DNA of 64,000 bases from Heligmosomoides polygyrus polygyrus. Taxonomy: Eukaryota > Nematoda > Chromadorea > Rhabditida > Heligmosomidae. The notes below the pieces were generated by a model that saw only the letters and a program-made list of their open reading frames with translations, did no database searches and had not been told where the DNA came from. The stretch lies in NCBI GenBank assembly GCA_947396885.1, contig OX377202.1, positions 79,022,643 to 79,086,642 of the forward strand. Direction: 5' to 3'. Made by a program: the position numbers and the translations under genes. This document shows, piece by piece, positions 1-10,093 of the stretch. Numbering within the stretch: the first letter of the stretch is position 1; the number at the start of each line of letters is the position of its first letter.

Positions 1-213
1 GTAATCCAACCGGTCCCAACTGCCTTTTTAGGCTAGAATACAAGACAAAAGGCGGCCAATCAGTACCAAGTGTATTGGAACACGTAGACGCAGGAAATGC
101 TCACCTAACGAGATGGAAAGGACCTGATGGCAGGCCACCTCCTCGCACAACGTGCAGTGAGTGGGTAGTCTGATAGACCGGCGAGAGGCCCTTATGACTT
201 GATGACGTTGCGA

Positions 214-552
214 TCAAAGTCTACAGAGGTGAAGGAAAGCTGAGAGCTCATTCGCGATGGCAAGGCACTCATCCTTTCGATTCAGTTTTGGACTTTTCGC
301 AGTGATCCAAAACGCCTCTAACGTTTTGCGTGCTGAAGTGTTGGTTCTCGCGCCAGTATCTTTATCGAAACCGTGCACTCTTCTCTCTTCTCGTCCAGAT
401 GAACAAACTGAACAGTTTGGCGTATTGTATAGGCGGTCGTATAGGTGACTGCGCACCAGCTGTTGTTTCAGATTAGGTGGTGGAATTTCCACCACTCTAT
501 CCAGACGGTCCAGATCATAACTACGTAAGGCTGCTCGTACCGCTGTGCTCAA
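214..552 (-). pseudogene. Penelope-like C-terminal region lacking GIY-YIG core (copy A)
   Basis: A 112-codon minus-strand frame matches the C-terminal half of copy B (about 2975-3450), sharing blocks such as RAALRSYDLDRL, VVEIPPPNL and KTLEAFWITAKSPKLN. The segment that in copy B holds the GIY-YIG-like motif (3137-3290) is absent: the frame passes directly from CSVCSSGREER to the post-nuclease region. About 150 bases appear deleted. This copy therefore could not have supplied endonuclease activity. Confidence 0.7.
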
Positions 553-706
553 AGCATTAGAGATGTAGGGAAGGCAAAACGGAATTTTATCGTCGTCTTG
601 GGCATTACCACGAACTGCCTCCCATAGAAGGGCCGTTTTTAGGTTCTAGAGAATATCCGTTAAAACGAGCAATCTGACGGGCTGAATCCATCGAGTCAGA
701 TTTGTT

Positions 707-1770
707 CTAAGTGGTGGAAGAAACCATGCTTGCAGCCCTACCCATGTTCCTGGTGACAGTCAGCTTTGTTTTGATGGGATGAGCTGACTGATAGTTAATT
801 AGAACATTCTTACTGCTAGGTTTGCGGTACCACATAGTTTCGTAGAACACTCTTTTAAGGTGGACCTGTACGTTGAGAAACGGTAACCAGCCTTCCACTG
901 GCTTCTCCCTGGTAAATCGTATGTTGGCCGCTTGACCATTCAATAGTTCGAAGCAGGTGTGCATTTCTTGCTGAGTGGAACACACTATGAAACAATCATC
1001 AATGTAGTGGCAGTAAAGTACAGATCNNNNNNNNNNNNNNNNNNNNNNNNNNNNNNNNNNNNNNNNNNNNNNNNNNNNNNNNNNNNNNNNNNNNNNNNNN
1101 NNNNNNNNNNNNNNNNNNNNNNNNNNNNNNNNNNNNNNNNNNNNNNNNNNNNNNNNNNNNNNNNNNNNNNNNNNNNNNNNNNNNNNNNNNNNNNNNNNNN
1201 NNNNNNNNNNNNNNNNNNNNNNNNNNAGTGGAACACACTATAAAACAGTCATCAATGTAGCGGCAGTAAAGTACGGGTCGGCGATCCAGCACTGGCTTTT
1301 CAACTTTTGACATAAAGGCTATGGCCAAAGTTGGTGCAAGCCGCTGACCCATTGTTAAGCCTCGAACCTACTTAAAGTATTGTCCCGCCCACCTGAAAAC
1401 CGCACATGAAGACACTGCTTGACTAGGGTTACAACTTGGGAGACCGTGAAACCGTGCATATTTATCGTAGAATGGTGATCATTGAGGAGTTCCAGCAAGG
1501 CCTGCAATGCGCTGTCATTCGACACGTTTCTGTAAAGGAGGTGACGTCGAATGATTCCATAACATGATTCCTTCTAAAGTTGGTGTCCCCTAGTTTGTCA
1601 AGGAACATGCGTGTATTCGTGAGGTGAGCGGTGATGTATTGAAGCAGTTGCACCAAAATGAGGTTTAGCAGCCACGATATTCTATCCGTAGGTCCTCCAA
1701 AGCTGCTTATTATGGGTCGGACTTTGAAATCCGTAGCGGTGCGTGACCACAGCATTTCAGCTGCCGTCAT
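707..1770 (-). pseudogene. Penelope-like reverse transcriptase fragment (copy A)
   Basis: Three broken minus-strand reading frames (1462-1770, 999-1352, 707-985) make up one reverse transcriptase. The first carries the conserved GGPTDRISW stretch and the motif-A-like ESFDVTS. The second starts with MGQRLAPTLA and has the catalytic YIDDCF motif (motif C, two Asp). The third has the downstream FLNVQ and WYRKPS blocks. In Penelope-like elements this enzyme primes reverse transcription at the target or at chromosome ends. The frame is broken at several places and interrupted by the N gap, so it cannot be made as one protein. Confident as a family, not as to the exact clade. Confidence 0.8.
1027..1226. 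other. Assembly gap (200 N)
   Basis: Exactly 200 unknown bases, the size often used for a gap of unspecified length. About 50 bases on its left (975-1026) are nearly identical, in the same orientation, to the bases on its right (1227-1278), which suggests that the two contig ends overlap. Confidence 0.95.
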
Positions 1771-1825
1771 GCACCGTCATAATAAGCAGCACTGGAGGAC
1801 CTACGGATAGAATATCGTTATCGTC
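1676..1825. repeat. Inverted junction between two Penelope-like copies
   Basis: The sequence around 1676-1712 reappears as its reverse complement at about 1783-1825; both contain the block read as CCGTAGGTCCTCC or its complement. The about 70 bases in between are N-terminal coding sequence of copy A only. The arms diverge by several percent, so this is an old head-to-head arrangement rather than a fresh hairpin artefact. Confidence 0.75.
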
Positions 1826-1828
1826 GTC

Positions 1829-2582
1829 ATGGGCTGTCTCCCCGCTCCCCTCACGAATACACGCATGTTCCTTGACAAACTAGGGGACACCAACTTTAGA
1901 AGGAATCATTTTATGGAATCATTCGGTGTCACCTCCTTGTACAGAAACGTGTCGAATGAAAGCACATTGCAGGCCGTGCTGAAACTCCTCAATGATCATC
2001 ATTCTACGATAAATATGCACGGTTTCACGGTTTCCCAAGTTTTAACCCTACTCAAGGAGTGCCTTTATGTACGGTTTTTAGGTGGGCGGGACACTACTAT
2101 AAGTAGGTTCGAGGCTTAACAATGGGTCAGCGGCTTGCACAAACTTTGGCCATAGCCTTTATGTCAAAAGTTGAAAAGCCAGTGCTGGATCGCCGACCCG
2201 TACTTTACTGCCGCTACGTTGATGATTGTTTCATAGTGTGTTCCACTCAGCAAGAAATGCACACCTGCTTCGAACTGCTGAATGGACAAGCGGCCAACAT
2301 ACGATTTACCAGGGAGAGCCAGTGGAAGGCTGGTTACCGTTTCTCAACGTACAGGCCCACCTTAAAAGAGTGTTCTACGAAACTATGTGGTACCGCAAAC
2401 CTAGCGGCAAGAATGTTCTAATTAACTATCAGTCGACTCATCCCATCAAAACAAAGCTGGCTGTCACCGGGAACATGTTTAGGGCTGCAAGGATGGTTTC
2501 TTCCACCACTCAGAACAAATCTGACTCGATGGATTTAGCCCGCCAGATTGCTCGTTCTAACGGATATCCTCTAAAAGGATAA
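1829..2582 (+). pseudogene. Penelope-like reverse transcriptase (copy B), frameshifted
   Basis: Three overlapping plus-strand frames form one RT. Frame one (1829-2119) has the fingers/palm part with ESFGVTSLYRN, where the motif A Asp is replaced by Gly (copy A keeps ESFDVTS). Frame two (from 2122) begins MGQRLAQTLA and holds the YVDDC catalytic motif near 2212. A further shift near 2320 leads to the frame ending at 2582 with FLNVQ and WYRKPS. The last residues before the SINE, ARSNGYPL, continue on the other side of the SINE. The motif A substitution and the shifts make it inactive. Confidence 0.8.
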
Positions 2583-2852
2583 AGGATAAAGGACGGCGTT
2601 ACTAAATCGCTTCTGGGATGCGCCAGCGCATTCTACTTCTACTGGACGTCGTGGAGGCGAAATGAATGCGTATTTGCCCATACAATGACTTGCCAGCGCT
2701 CTGTCCTTCCCAGACGAGTCTGGTACCAATTCACCGACCGCAGAGGGATGGAAGGCTTGGTTGGCCTGGGCGGGAAATCCGAACCAGTAACCTGGTATCG
2801 GGTGCACGCGACAGTCGCGCCTCCTCCAACTGCGCCACACGAGCCCTGCCAT
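2574..2852 (-). mobile_element. tRNA-headed SINE, copy 1, with target duplication
   Basis: A minus-strand copy of the main SINE of this window. Its tail (repeats of TTTATCC on the sense strand) lies at the left and its tRNA-like head at the right. A 12-bp direct repeat, GGATATCCTCTA, flanks it at 2562-2573 and 2853-2864. It interrupts the Penelope-like frame of copy B; the same site is empty in copy A. Confidence 0.85.
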
Positions 2853-2864
2853 GGATATCCTCTA

Positions 2865-3645
2865 GAACCTAAAAACGGCCCTTCCACTGGGAGACAGTTC
2901 GTGGCTAGTTTCCAAGACGACGATAAAATTCCGTTTTGCCTTCCCTACATCTCGGATGTTTTAAGCACAGCGGTGCGAGCAGCCTTACGTAGGTATGATC
3001 TGGACCGTCTGGTTAGAGTGGTAGAAATTCCACCACCTAACTTGGAATCTTGGAACAGTTGGCGCGCAATCGCCTATACGGCCTCCTATGCAATACGCCA
3101 AGCTGTTCAGTTTGTCCATCTGGGAGAGAAAGAGACTGCATGACCTCCTGCGTAATCTACCTCGTCGCATGTGAGGTCTGCAGAGCCGAGTACATAGGGG
3201 AAACTGTGCGACCCCAGTGAGAGTTAAAGAACATCTAGATGGACTGAGGAGGTTAGATATAGCGACCTCACGTGGTGCGCACAGGACGGAGGGTTATTCT
3301 GGAGAAGAGTTTACGGTTTCGATAAAGATACTGGCACGAGAACCCAAGACTTCAGCACGCAAGACGTTAGAGGCGTTTCGGATTACTGCGAAAAGTCCAA
3401 AACTGAATCGAAGGGATGAGTGCCTTGCCATCACTAATGAGCTCTCAGCTTTCCTTGACCTCTGTAGACTTTGGTCGCACCTCTTCAAGTCAGGAGGGCC
3501 TCTCGCCGGTCTATCAGACTACCCACTGCACGTTGCGCGAGGAGGTGGCCTGCCATCAGGTCTTTTCCATCAGTATTTCCTGCGTCTACGTGCTCCACTA
3601 CACCTGGTACTGATTGGCCGCCTTTTGTCTTGTATTGTAGCCTGA
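2865..3645 (+). pseudogene. Penelope-like connector and GIY-YIG endonuclease remnant (copy B)
   Basis: After the SINE the Penelope-like frame resumes with EPKNGPS and runs to 3143. Just after this, in another frame (3137 onwards), the blocks CVIYLVACEVC and AEYIGET resemble the IY and YIG strands of GIY-YIG nucleases together with the Cys-rich linker found in Penelope-like elements. A further shift leads to the frame 3217-3645, with VRVKEHLDGL (the Arg/His part of such nucleases) and a basic tail. The domain would nick target DNA. Two shifts inside the nuclease show that it is dead. Assignment as GIY-YIG is from motif reading only. Confidence 0.7.
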
Positions 3646-3904
3646 AAAGGGACCGGTTGAATCACTTCTGTCTTTCCAGGCTCTGGCGAAGGCAGATAGC
3701 CGAAACGTTAGCCGAATAAACGATTACCGTCTTGGCTTTGGCTACAATCCCTACAGCAACAACTGTACATATTACAGGCGAGTCATCGTAAGGAACACGT
3801 GATTGTCAACTCTTTTGTTTTACTGATGGCTGAAAAGGACTGCTATTCAATTGATTTTCTTTAAGCCTCAGGAGGCTGGTACCAAGGATGTGAGCTTTTA
3901 GATC

Positions 3905-4035
3905 TAAGTTCCGTTGCGATCAAAACTCTAGCGCTAGACGCGACTCAATCCTGAACCTCCTGCTGACTGTGGGGAATATAACTGTCAACTGACTGTCATT
4001 ATACCACCGGCGTGTTATTAGAAAAATGATGATTC
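3905..4035 (-). repeat. tRNA-like repeat, family 2, degenerate
   Basis: On the minus strand this reads as the same tRNA-like unit as at 10855, 38750 and 38955: a TGGTATAATG A-box-like stretch, the CAGCAGGAGGTTC block, a weak B box, and the trailing TAGCGCTAGAGTTTTGATCG. It carries an extra short insertion after the A box. Confidence 0.5.
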
Positions 4036-4049
4036 ATGGGCTCGAGTTC

Positions 4050-5490
4050 CGCCTGACGCAAGAGTCAGCAAAACATCGATAGAACTGTAACTGTCTGGGC
4101 AAGGTAGTCAAAACAGCTGACGTTTCTCGAAATGCCTAATAATCGTCAATGAAGTTGCTTGGAGATAATCTAAATGAGGAGGGCAAAATATCGCGATCGT
4201 TGAGGCGAAGAAGGTGTGAAACAGAGTGCAGCAAGGCAGTGGTCGAGGCGAGGCAAAATAAAGTCTACAACAACAACAAAGTGCAAAAACGGTATGATTC
4301 TACAGATAGCATGGAAGAGCTTTAAATTTGTCAGCAGTCGCTGACACGCGACGGACACCGACGTTCTGTGATGAAAAAGATTCTCGCACTGAGAAAGCAG
4401 GAATGATGAAATGTTTGATGCTGACGAGCAAAGTAAGCAGCTGGCAAGGGTTTGCTTCCAATTACCTCAGAGAGATTTTCTCACGAAATGTTCACTCGTC
4501 GCTTGCGAGAGACAAGTGACAGCTGTTTTCGTGAGCAGCGATGAAATATGAATGAGGGAACGAACATAAGCTTTCTCCTTAAGAATTTTAACTCCATGAT
4601 GCCGTACACAACCTAAAGAACTCTCCACACACACACCTACCAACCTACTGAAACTATGCGTTTCATTTCTTTTAAAGCACTTCCTAAAGCTAATGCCGAC
4701 AGTTATCGTCTTTGACGAACTAGCGACACTGTCTGATGATGCAGGCTCTGTAGGCTCATTCGCCGAGTTGCCAACAGAGCTTTAGTCTATATGTTGCCTG
4801 CATTATTTCTCTTAACTGCCCTATATACGATCTGGAATGGTATGTACCGTTAATCGGGACGCTCTTCAGACCGAAATCATACTGAACACTTTCTACTCAA
4901 AAATGTGTGTCGTCCAAATTAAATTGGCATAAAAAAAAGAGAAGTCTTAATTAAGGCATTTATTTTGAGTTTCCTTGAAAAGGTATTGAATCCCTATCGT
5001 TTAAAAACAACTACTCTAAGCTTAGCCTTGTAAGATTGTCCCTTCTGGCTACGGAAATGTGCTTGAGTTCATTTCAAAGCGCTGAATAATACGTTTACCA
5101 GTGCGTTGATTGATAGGACAAAAGCTACAGACCTAGAACTGCTTAGGATTGCGCACTCGTTTTTACGATTACTTCTGCTGTAGCGTGCTTTGCTCGCTTC
5201 GATCCAAATAAAAAGATTTTCACGAGCAATCAAATTATAACGAATTATAACAATTTAGTAGCGACGTAGCGGACAAGTTCGTGGCAAAGCTATTCGTACA
5301 ACATTAAGAATTTTCTAAAGATGCAATTTAGTGTAGGCGCATGCGGCGCAACCACTTTCGGACATCATTTGCAAGCGATTACCCGTTTTTCAAGAAAGTT
5401 CCTTCCACAATTGCTTTTGATTGCCGCATTTTTTGTTTCCTTTTCGTACAACGCGCACCTTCGAGTGCATAAGTATTTATTTAATATATA
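4050..5490. other. No gene recognised
   Basis: Short, unrelated open frames only. A second fragment of the tRNA-like family may begin near 4035 (CTCGAGTTCCGCCTGACGC). Nothing else could be assigned. Confidence 0.5.
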
Positions 5491-5514
5491 TTCTAAATAG
5501 CTGGTGGCACGCAC

Positions 5515-6372
5515 CAGCTGAGGAAGTACCTCCAATTCTGGAATCAGAGGTTGCTCATGCCATCAGAAGCATGAAGCCAGGCACTGCTTCCGGGACGGTA
5601 TTTCTGCTGATCTCCTTCCTGCCGGGAGGCAGTCCCCTTTGCTCACTTCTTGCCAAGCACTTCAGCCACTACCTTCGACTTGGTAGGATTCCGGACTCAT
5701 GGAAGGAATCGAAAACAGTTCTAACCTTCAAAAAAGGTCAGCAGGAGGATATCAACAACTACCGACCCGACCAATCACTCTTCTCTCGGTTGTGTACAAG
5801 ATCTTCACCTAGATACTGCTTAACCGTATGGAGCGTTGCTTGGATGAGTATCAGCCAGTGGAGCAAGCAGGGTTTCGCAAGGATTTCTCCTACATGGACC
5901 ATATTCAGACTGTCTCACAGCTCATCGAGAGGAGCCGCGAATACCACCTCCCACTTGTCCTTGTCTTCATGGATTACCGGAAAGCGTTCGACTCTGTGGA
6001 AACCAACGCCGTTTTGAACGCACTGTGCACGCTGGTATACCATCGCCCTACATCCAACTTCTCGACGAATGCTTCTCGAACACATCGACTGCCATCCAGC
6101 TGTTCGATCGAAAGCTTAAGATTCCTATCGGGAGAGGAGTAATGCAGGGAGACACGATTTCTCCTAAGCTATTCACAGCAGCACTGCAGGATGCCATGAA
6201 GGACTGGAACTGGGACGATAAAGGCTCCCTTGTGGACGGTAAACGAATCAACAACCTTCGCTTCGCCGACGAGCTGAACGAGCTCAATGAGGCAGGTATG
6301 AAGACCGAACTGGACATGTCCAAAACGCAATTTATGGTCAACCAGTCTGGAAAAAGAGCTGAACGTGGGTAA
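5515..6372 (+). pseudogene. RTE reverse transcriptase, frameshifted, FADD motif deleted
   Basis: Three successive frames (about 5515-5800, 5828-6050, 6025-6372) give the RT domain: SLLAKHFSHYLRLGRIPDSW and TFKKGQQEDINNYRP (fingers), MERCLDEYQPVEQAGFRKDF, then motif A FMDYRKAFDSVE, then GVMQGDTISPKLF (motif B). Motif C should be FADD. Here the frame reads NNLRFADELNELNEAG, so the second Asp and roughly eighteen following codons are lost and FAD is joined directly to the next helix. The enzyme would copy element RNA into DNA at a nicked target; without the Asp pair it cannot. Assignment to the RTE clade is from motif spacing and similarity to the copy at 24 kb. Confidence 0.8.
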
Positions 6373-6790
6373 CAACCTCGCTCCTCAAATCGCCCACAGG
6401 AGACGCAGCCTTCAGTCCAATTCGCGAAGTCACCGATCAAGTCAAGAATGCCGATCTCAAGGCCTCGATATTCACGCCTCTGTACTGCCTGCGATGTGTT
6501 ACGCGACGGAAAGGTAGCCCGACAACAAGACAATTGCCAGAGCAGTGCAAACTACGTATCGTGCACTGGAGAGATGTCTTCTGAGGACAAGCCTTCGTCA
6601 GCAATGGCAAGAAGGCCTACGAAGCTCGGAGCTACAGGAGAAGTCGCAATTAGAAGACCCGCTACAGTAAATGAAGAAGTCCAAATATCGCTGAGCCAGA
6701 CACGTGCTTCGACGAAAGCACGATATATGGAGTCCCCATGTCACAGAATGGCTCCCGAGAGACCATAAGAGACCGCTGGGACGAGCTTGT

Positions 6791-6825
6791 AGCTTGCATC
6801 CAGTGAGGCTCACTGGATGCAAGCT
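6791..6825. repeat. Perfect 35-bp palindrome
   Basis: Two 17-base arms, AGCTTGCATCCAGTGAG and its exact complement, around a single central G. It lies in the C-terminal coding part of the RTE fragment. Confidence 0.95.
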
Positions 6826-6969
6826 GCCAGAGATCGAGCGGTCTGGAAGAGGTGTGGTTCCCGCTGAGAAGACCTCCAGTCGACAAAAGGACCATCAAAG
6901 TATCAAAGTAAAGTAAGTATATTCTACACAAATGGTCTCCAGATGTTGCTAATTCAGTGGATGGACATC

Positions 6970-7480
6970 AGTTCCCAATTAAGCTGTTAATTTTTGACGG
7001 GTTATCAAAGAAGTGTGGGGTCTGGCGTTTTCATAATGGAACGTCGCACAATTGCGATTGGCCAGTACAGGGCGTTTTTTATTTATTTCTTTGTTCAATT
7101 TTGATAGATGACAGCAGTAGACTTTCGACTCGGTAATATGGTTTCTGCGAAGCGGCTTGAAGTAGCCCTCGCACACGTTAGAGCATTCGCTGAGGTGGAT
7201 TTCCTTTAACTCGCGATGAATCCAAACATCTCGTTTGTTAATGTGACAAAGCTGCTATAAATGTCAGTATTTAGATGGTTGACAACGACATGTCAAGCTT
7301 CTCTTCCATCTCTCGAGTTGTCACGCGCCGGTTAGTCTCGATTGACGTCTTTACATTTTGTATTCTGACGTCAGTAGGTAGTGATTGTACAACCATTGTG
7401 TGGTGCATCTCGCACATTGAAATTTCCAGAGCGAAAGCGAGTAAACCTACGCTGACACTGACGTAGTAAGGCAGTCCTCA
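6970..7480 (-). pseudogene. mariner transposase fragment (lineage 1)
   Basis: On the minus strand, 7275-7335 reads NRRVTTREMEEKLDMS, the second helix-turn-helix of a mariner transposase. Further downstream (7010-7075) comes FHYENARPHTSLITRQKL, the block around the second catalytic Asp of the DD34D triad, where the usual DNARPH is changed to ENARPH. Most of the sequence between these two blocks is missing. Mariner transposases cut and paste their element at TA sites. The Asp change and the deletion mark a dead remnant. The upstream part to 7480 is less certain. Confidence 0.7.
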
Positions 7481-8270
7481 CGGTAGACGTCCTCATTTTC
7501 TTCCGAGCTCGCCATGCATAGTTGCTCTTTCAGAAGAAAAAACAATAAAATATGCCAATGATGCTCTCTTCGATTGTCCATTTTTAACTTAGTTTTTTAC
7601 CAATGACTCTCACTTTTTGTTAAAAGATAGTCTAAGTCTAACCTTCAAAACATCATATAATAATGAAAGCCACGCAATCACTACTACATGGAAATATACA
7701 GTTCCACCATCTATGGGAAGAAACGAGAAATTTATCGAATAAGCCAATAATTAGGAAAGTGTTCAATTGATTAGAGAAGTGTCCAAGTTGTTATAAAAAC
7801 GATATGCCCAGGGAATCGTCCCATACTAATTGAGAAGGATTTAACGCAGAGAAACGCGTTTCTGAGTCGGACCAGTTAAATCAGTTTTTAAACGGCGAAA
7901 CCATAAGCATGTATGCCGTCTGCTGTGTTCCTGCTATTGTGCCCACTAGGTTGGTTGGCGGATCTTTATTGAAGCCTTAGCATTTTCGACGGTATCGACG
8001 CCTCTGCTGACAAAACCCTGCTGACACAACATCGTATCTGAATGTCGATGTTCAAGGAGGAGAGAACTTGTCACGTATGTGCCTATTCGGAGCGGCCGAC
8101 TGAAAGGGCGACGTGCTGGCCATTATTTCGAATTTTATGAGCTTTCGAATTTTATGAGCTTACGTTCCGACTGGAGAACCCTATTCACCATTATTGAGCA
8201 TGAGAACAATATGGGAAGAGCGCTATTTCTGTCGGAAGGAAAATTTACTATAAATTTACTATACTTTTTC
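7480..8270. other. No gene recognised, AT-rich
   Basis: No frame, motif or clear repeat could be assigned. Base composition is AT-rich, typical for intergenic nematode DNA. Confidence 0.4.
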
Positions 8271-8275
8271 TTAAA

Positions 8276-9216
8276 TTTTTAAATTCACTTGCCCTACTGC
8301 ACAATTTCACGTCAAAATCGTCAAATTGGACACTTTTCAAATCAAATTGGACACCCTTTCAAGCAAGCTTGACGCTTATGAGATCGAACTGAGCATCTTC
8401 TAAATTGAATCGAATGTCATTCAGATTAAGCTCGAAGATCTCCAACACGGTTAGAGTAACGTTTTCTTTAAGGAAAATGTAGAATAACTTTCCTTGGAAT
8501 TTTTCAATTCAGCTTCCTCAATAAGTGAACAAAATGTTTGAAATTGTATAAAAATTTCAAATTTAAGGAAAACGGTAAACTAAATTTTGTTGCAAAGCGC
8601 AGGAAAGCGGCAATCATTTAGTGATTTAAGCGAAGACATCGCGACGTGCGCTCGGCTAGATCGTCGCGATTTTTACTCGATTGATAGTGTAAATGCTGCC
8701 CGCTAAAAGAGGAGTGCGACGATATGTGTGTTTTGTAGCTGTTCTTATTGTGCCGTTTACATCTGTGTTACTGCACGCAAACAGAATTTTTACTGTCAAT
8801 CGAATAAAAATCGTGACTATCTAGTAGAGTATGTACATGTCACAGTCTCTTCGTTTAACACACTAAACGGCTGCGGGTTTCCTGTGCTTTAAAACAAAAT
8901 TTACCGTTTTCCAAAAAACGAAATTCTTGTAAAATTATGAAGGACGCTTTCACTTAATGGAAAGGTGAATTGAAGGATTCCATGGAAAGTTAAAGGTTCC
9001 TCAAAGAAAAAATTAGTCTAACCGTATTGGGGTCTCAAGTTTAATCCAAAAGACATTCGTTCTGATTTGGAGGATGTTCGGTTCAATTTTAAAAGAGCCT
9101 GCTTGGAAGGATGTGCAATGTAGTTTGAAAATTGTCCAACTTGGTTTGAAAGGCGGCGAGTTTGATATTAAAAGGGTACACTTAGCGTGAAAATGATTCA
9201 AACTTTGAATTTAAAG
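8276..9216. repeat. Foldback repeat, about 0.94 kb
   Basis: The left part (8276-8600) is repeated as an imperfect inverted copy in the right part (about 8890-9216). Shared landmarks include AAATTGGACACTTTTCAAA-like blocks, CGGTTAGA and GGAAAACGGTAAA followed by TTTTGTT. The middle (8600-8890) contains GATAGTGTAAATGCTGC and AATAAAAATCGTGAC. A related, more diverged half-copy lies at 29560-30185. No transposase is visible, so this looks like a non-autonomous element; target duplications were not resolved. Confidence 0.65.
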
Positions 9217-9322
9217 TTTTTTGTTAGAATGGACATGCGCTCAGAGGATCCTCAGCTGACATCAAAACCCACCCTGAGCCGCTTGGACGGCGGACAAACT
9301 GCCTGTATATATAGGACAATAC

Positions 9323-9735
9323 CGCTCGCGTCGCGCTGACAAAAACAACGGATTAATCCCTCGCAAACCACCGCATAACTTCTCCAAATAAAGGTTCCGT
9401 GAAAAACACCGTTCTATTCGTCTCTTCCTGGTCTACACAAATCCTCATAGCCTCAACTGACCACAAAGTTTCGTCGTTGATGGTCCAAAAATTACTCGAG
9501 GGTGTTTACTGCAAATGGATTTTTTTCTAGAACATGAATGCTTTCTCAAGATGGTTTACCTCGTCAGTACTCTACTCTACAAAAACTGCCCCAGGAGTAC
9601 GTCGTCAACATACAGAATGCGCATACAGAATGGGCACAACCAATCGAGTGGGAAAGCGAATTTGCTCTATGCTCCTATCTTCGCATTGGGAGCTAATGAA
9701 AGAAGTTAGAACAACTGTGATCTTCAGAATTATTT
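9323..9735 (+). repeat. Fragment of the CAATACCG foldback family
   Basis: Starts with CAATACCGCTCGCG as does the 5.4-kb element at 42466, and follows its left arm with many changes (TTCGTCTCTTCCTGGTCTACACA, then the block CAACCAATCGAGTGGGAAAGC). It stops where the arm reads TGAAGACTATTT in the large element. Confidence 0.6.
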
Positions 9736-9785
9736 GAAAGAGTCTAGAGATAGGTTTCGATGATTTATGTAAAATCTGCTGTCCT

Positions 9786-10083
9786 GGGGCGCGTGGAGCG
9801 CAGTCGGAGGAGGCGCGACTGCCGCGTGCACCCGATACCAGGTTCCTGGTTCGGATTTCCCGCCCAGGCCAACCAAGCCTTCCATCCCTCCGGGGTCGGT
9901 GAATTGGTACCAGACTTGTCTGGGAAGGATAAAGCGCTGACTTGTTCATCGGCTGGCCACCGCAAGTCATTGTATGGCCAAATACGCATTCATGTCGCCT
10001 CCACGACATCCCGTAGAAGTAGAATGCGCTGGCGCATCCCAGAAGGGATTGAGTAACGCCGTCCTTTATCCTTCTTTTTTATC
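9786..10083 (+). mobile_element. tRNA-headed SINE, copy 2 (reference copy)
   Basis: A clear copy of the main SINE. The head (about 75 bases) resembles a tRNA gene with internal RNA polymerase III promoter: A-box-like GAGCGCAGTCGG near 9795 and B-box-like GGTTCGGATTTC at 9848. The body includes the blocks CCTTCCATCCCTCCGGGGTC, GGTACCAGAC and TGCGCTGGCGCATCCC (a short hairpin). The end reads GATTGAGTAACGCCGTCC followed by a TTTATCC-type tail. It is flanked by the 10-bp duplication CTGCTGTCCT (9776-9785 and 10084-10093), the mark of target-primed insertion. It encodes no protein and must borrow LINE enzymes. The nearly intact state and duplication suggest a fairly recent insertion. Confidence 0.88.
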
Positions 10084-10093
10084 CTGCTGTCCT

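Larger units (their letters stand above)
1..1780 (-). mobile_element. Penelope-like retroelement, copy A (partial)
   Basis: A degenerate Penelope-like element reads leftward and runs off the window start. Going from 1770 to 214 on the minus strand one meets the reverse transcriptase thumb/palm segments, a connector, and the C-terminal region. It is the inverted partner of copy B (1783-3775). Compared with copy B it lacks the SINE (its empty site is at about 641-660) and lacks the GIY-YIG core: near position 375 the frame jumps from the Cys-rich stretch straight to the region after the endonuclease motif. A 200-N gap interrupts the RT. Frameshifts and stops make it non-functional. The family assignment rests on the YIDDC motif and on the GIY-YIG domain kept in copy B. 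Confidence 0.8.
1783..3775 (+). mobile_element. Penelope-like retroelement, copy B
   Basis: The rightward copy carries RT segments (1829-2582), an inserted SINE (2574-2852), connector and C-terminal segments (about 2865-3143) and a GIY-YIG-type endonuclease remnant (3137-3290) followed by a basic C-terminal tail to 3645. Nematode Penelope-like elements combine exactly these two domains, RT then GIY-YIG. Multiple frameshifts and at least one stop disrupt it. Its 3' part is longer than that visible in copy A because copy A is cut by the window edge. Confidence 0.8.
5500..6930 (+). mobile_element. RTE-type non-LTR retrotransposon, RT part (5' truncated)
   Basis: A plus-strand LINE fragment starting inside the linker before the RT (EVPPILESEV) and running to a short repetitive 3' end near 6890-6920 where ATCAAAGT is reiterated, as is usual for RTE elements. 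The endonuclease is absent, as expected from 5' truncation during target-primed reverse transcription. The polymerase is broken by frameshifts and an internal deletion. The C-terminal part near 6700-6860 matches the typical RTE tail region but is interrupted by a perfect palindrome (6791-6825). Confidence 0.8.

Noticed and set aside
1..3775. Inverted Penelope pair as a simple assembly palindrome
   Set aside because: The two arms differ at many positions, only one has the SINE and only one has the GIY-YIG segment, so they are distinct copies.
9848..9860. Functional tRNA gene in the SINE heads
   Set aside because: A and B boxes are present but there is no acceptor stem pairing or defensible anticodon arm, and the unit continues into a shared body and tail.
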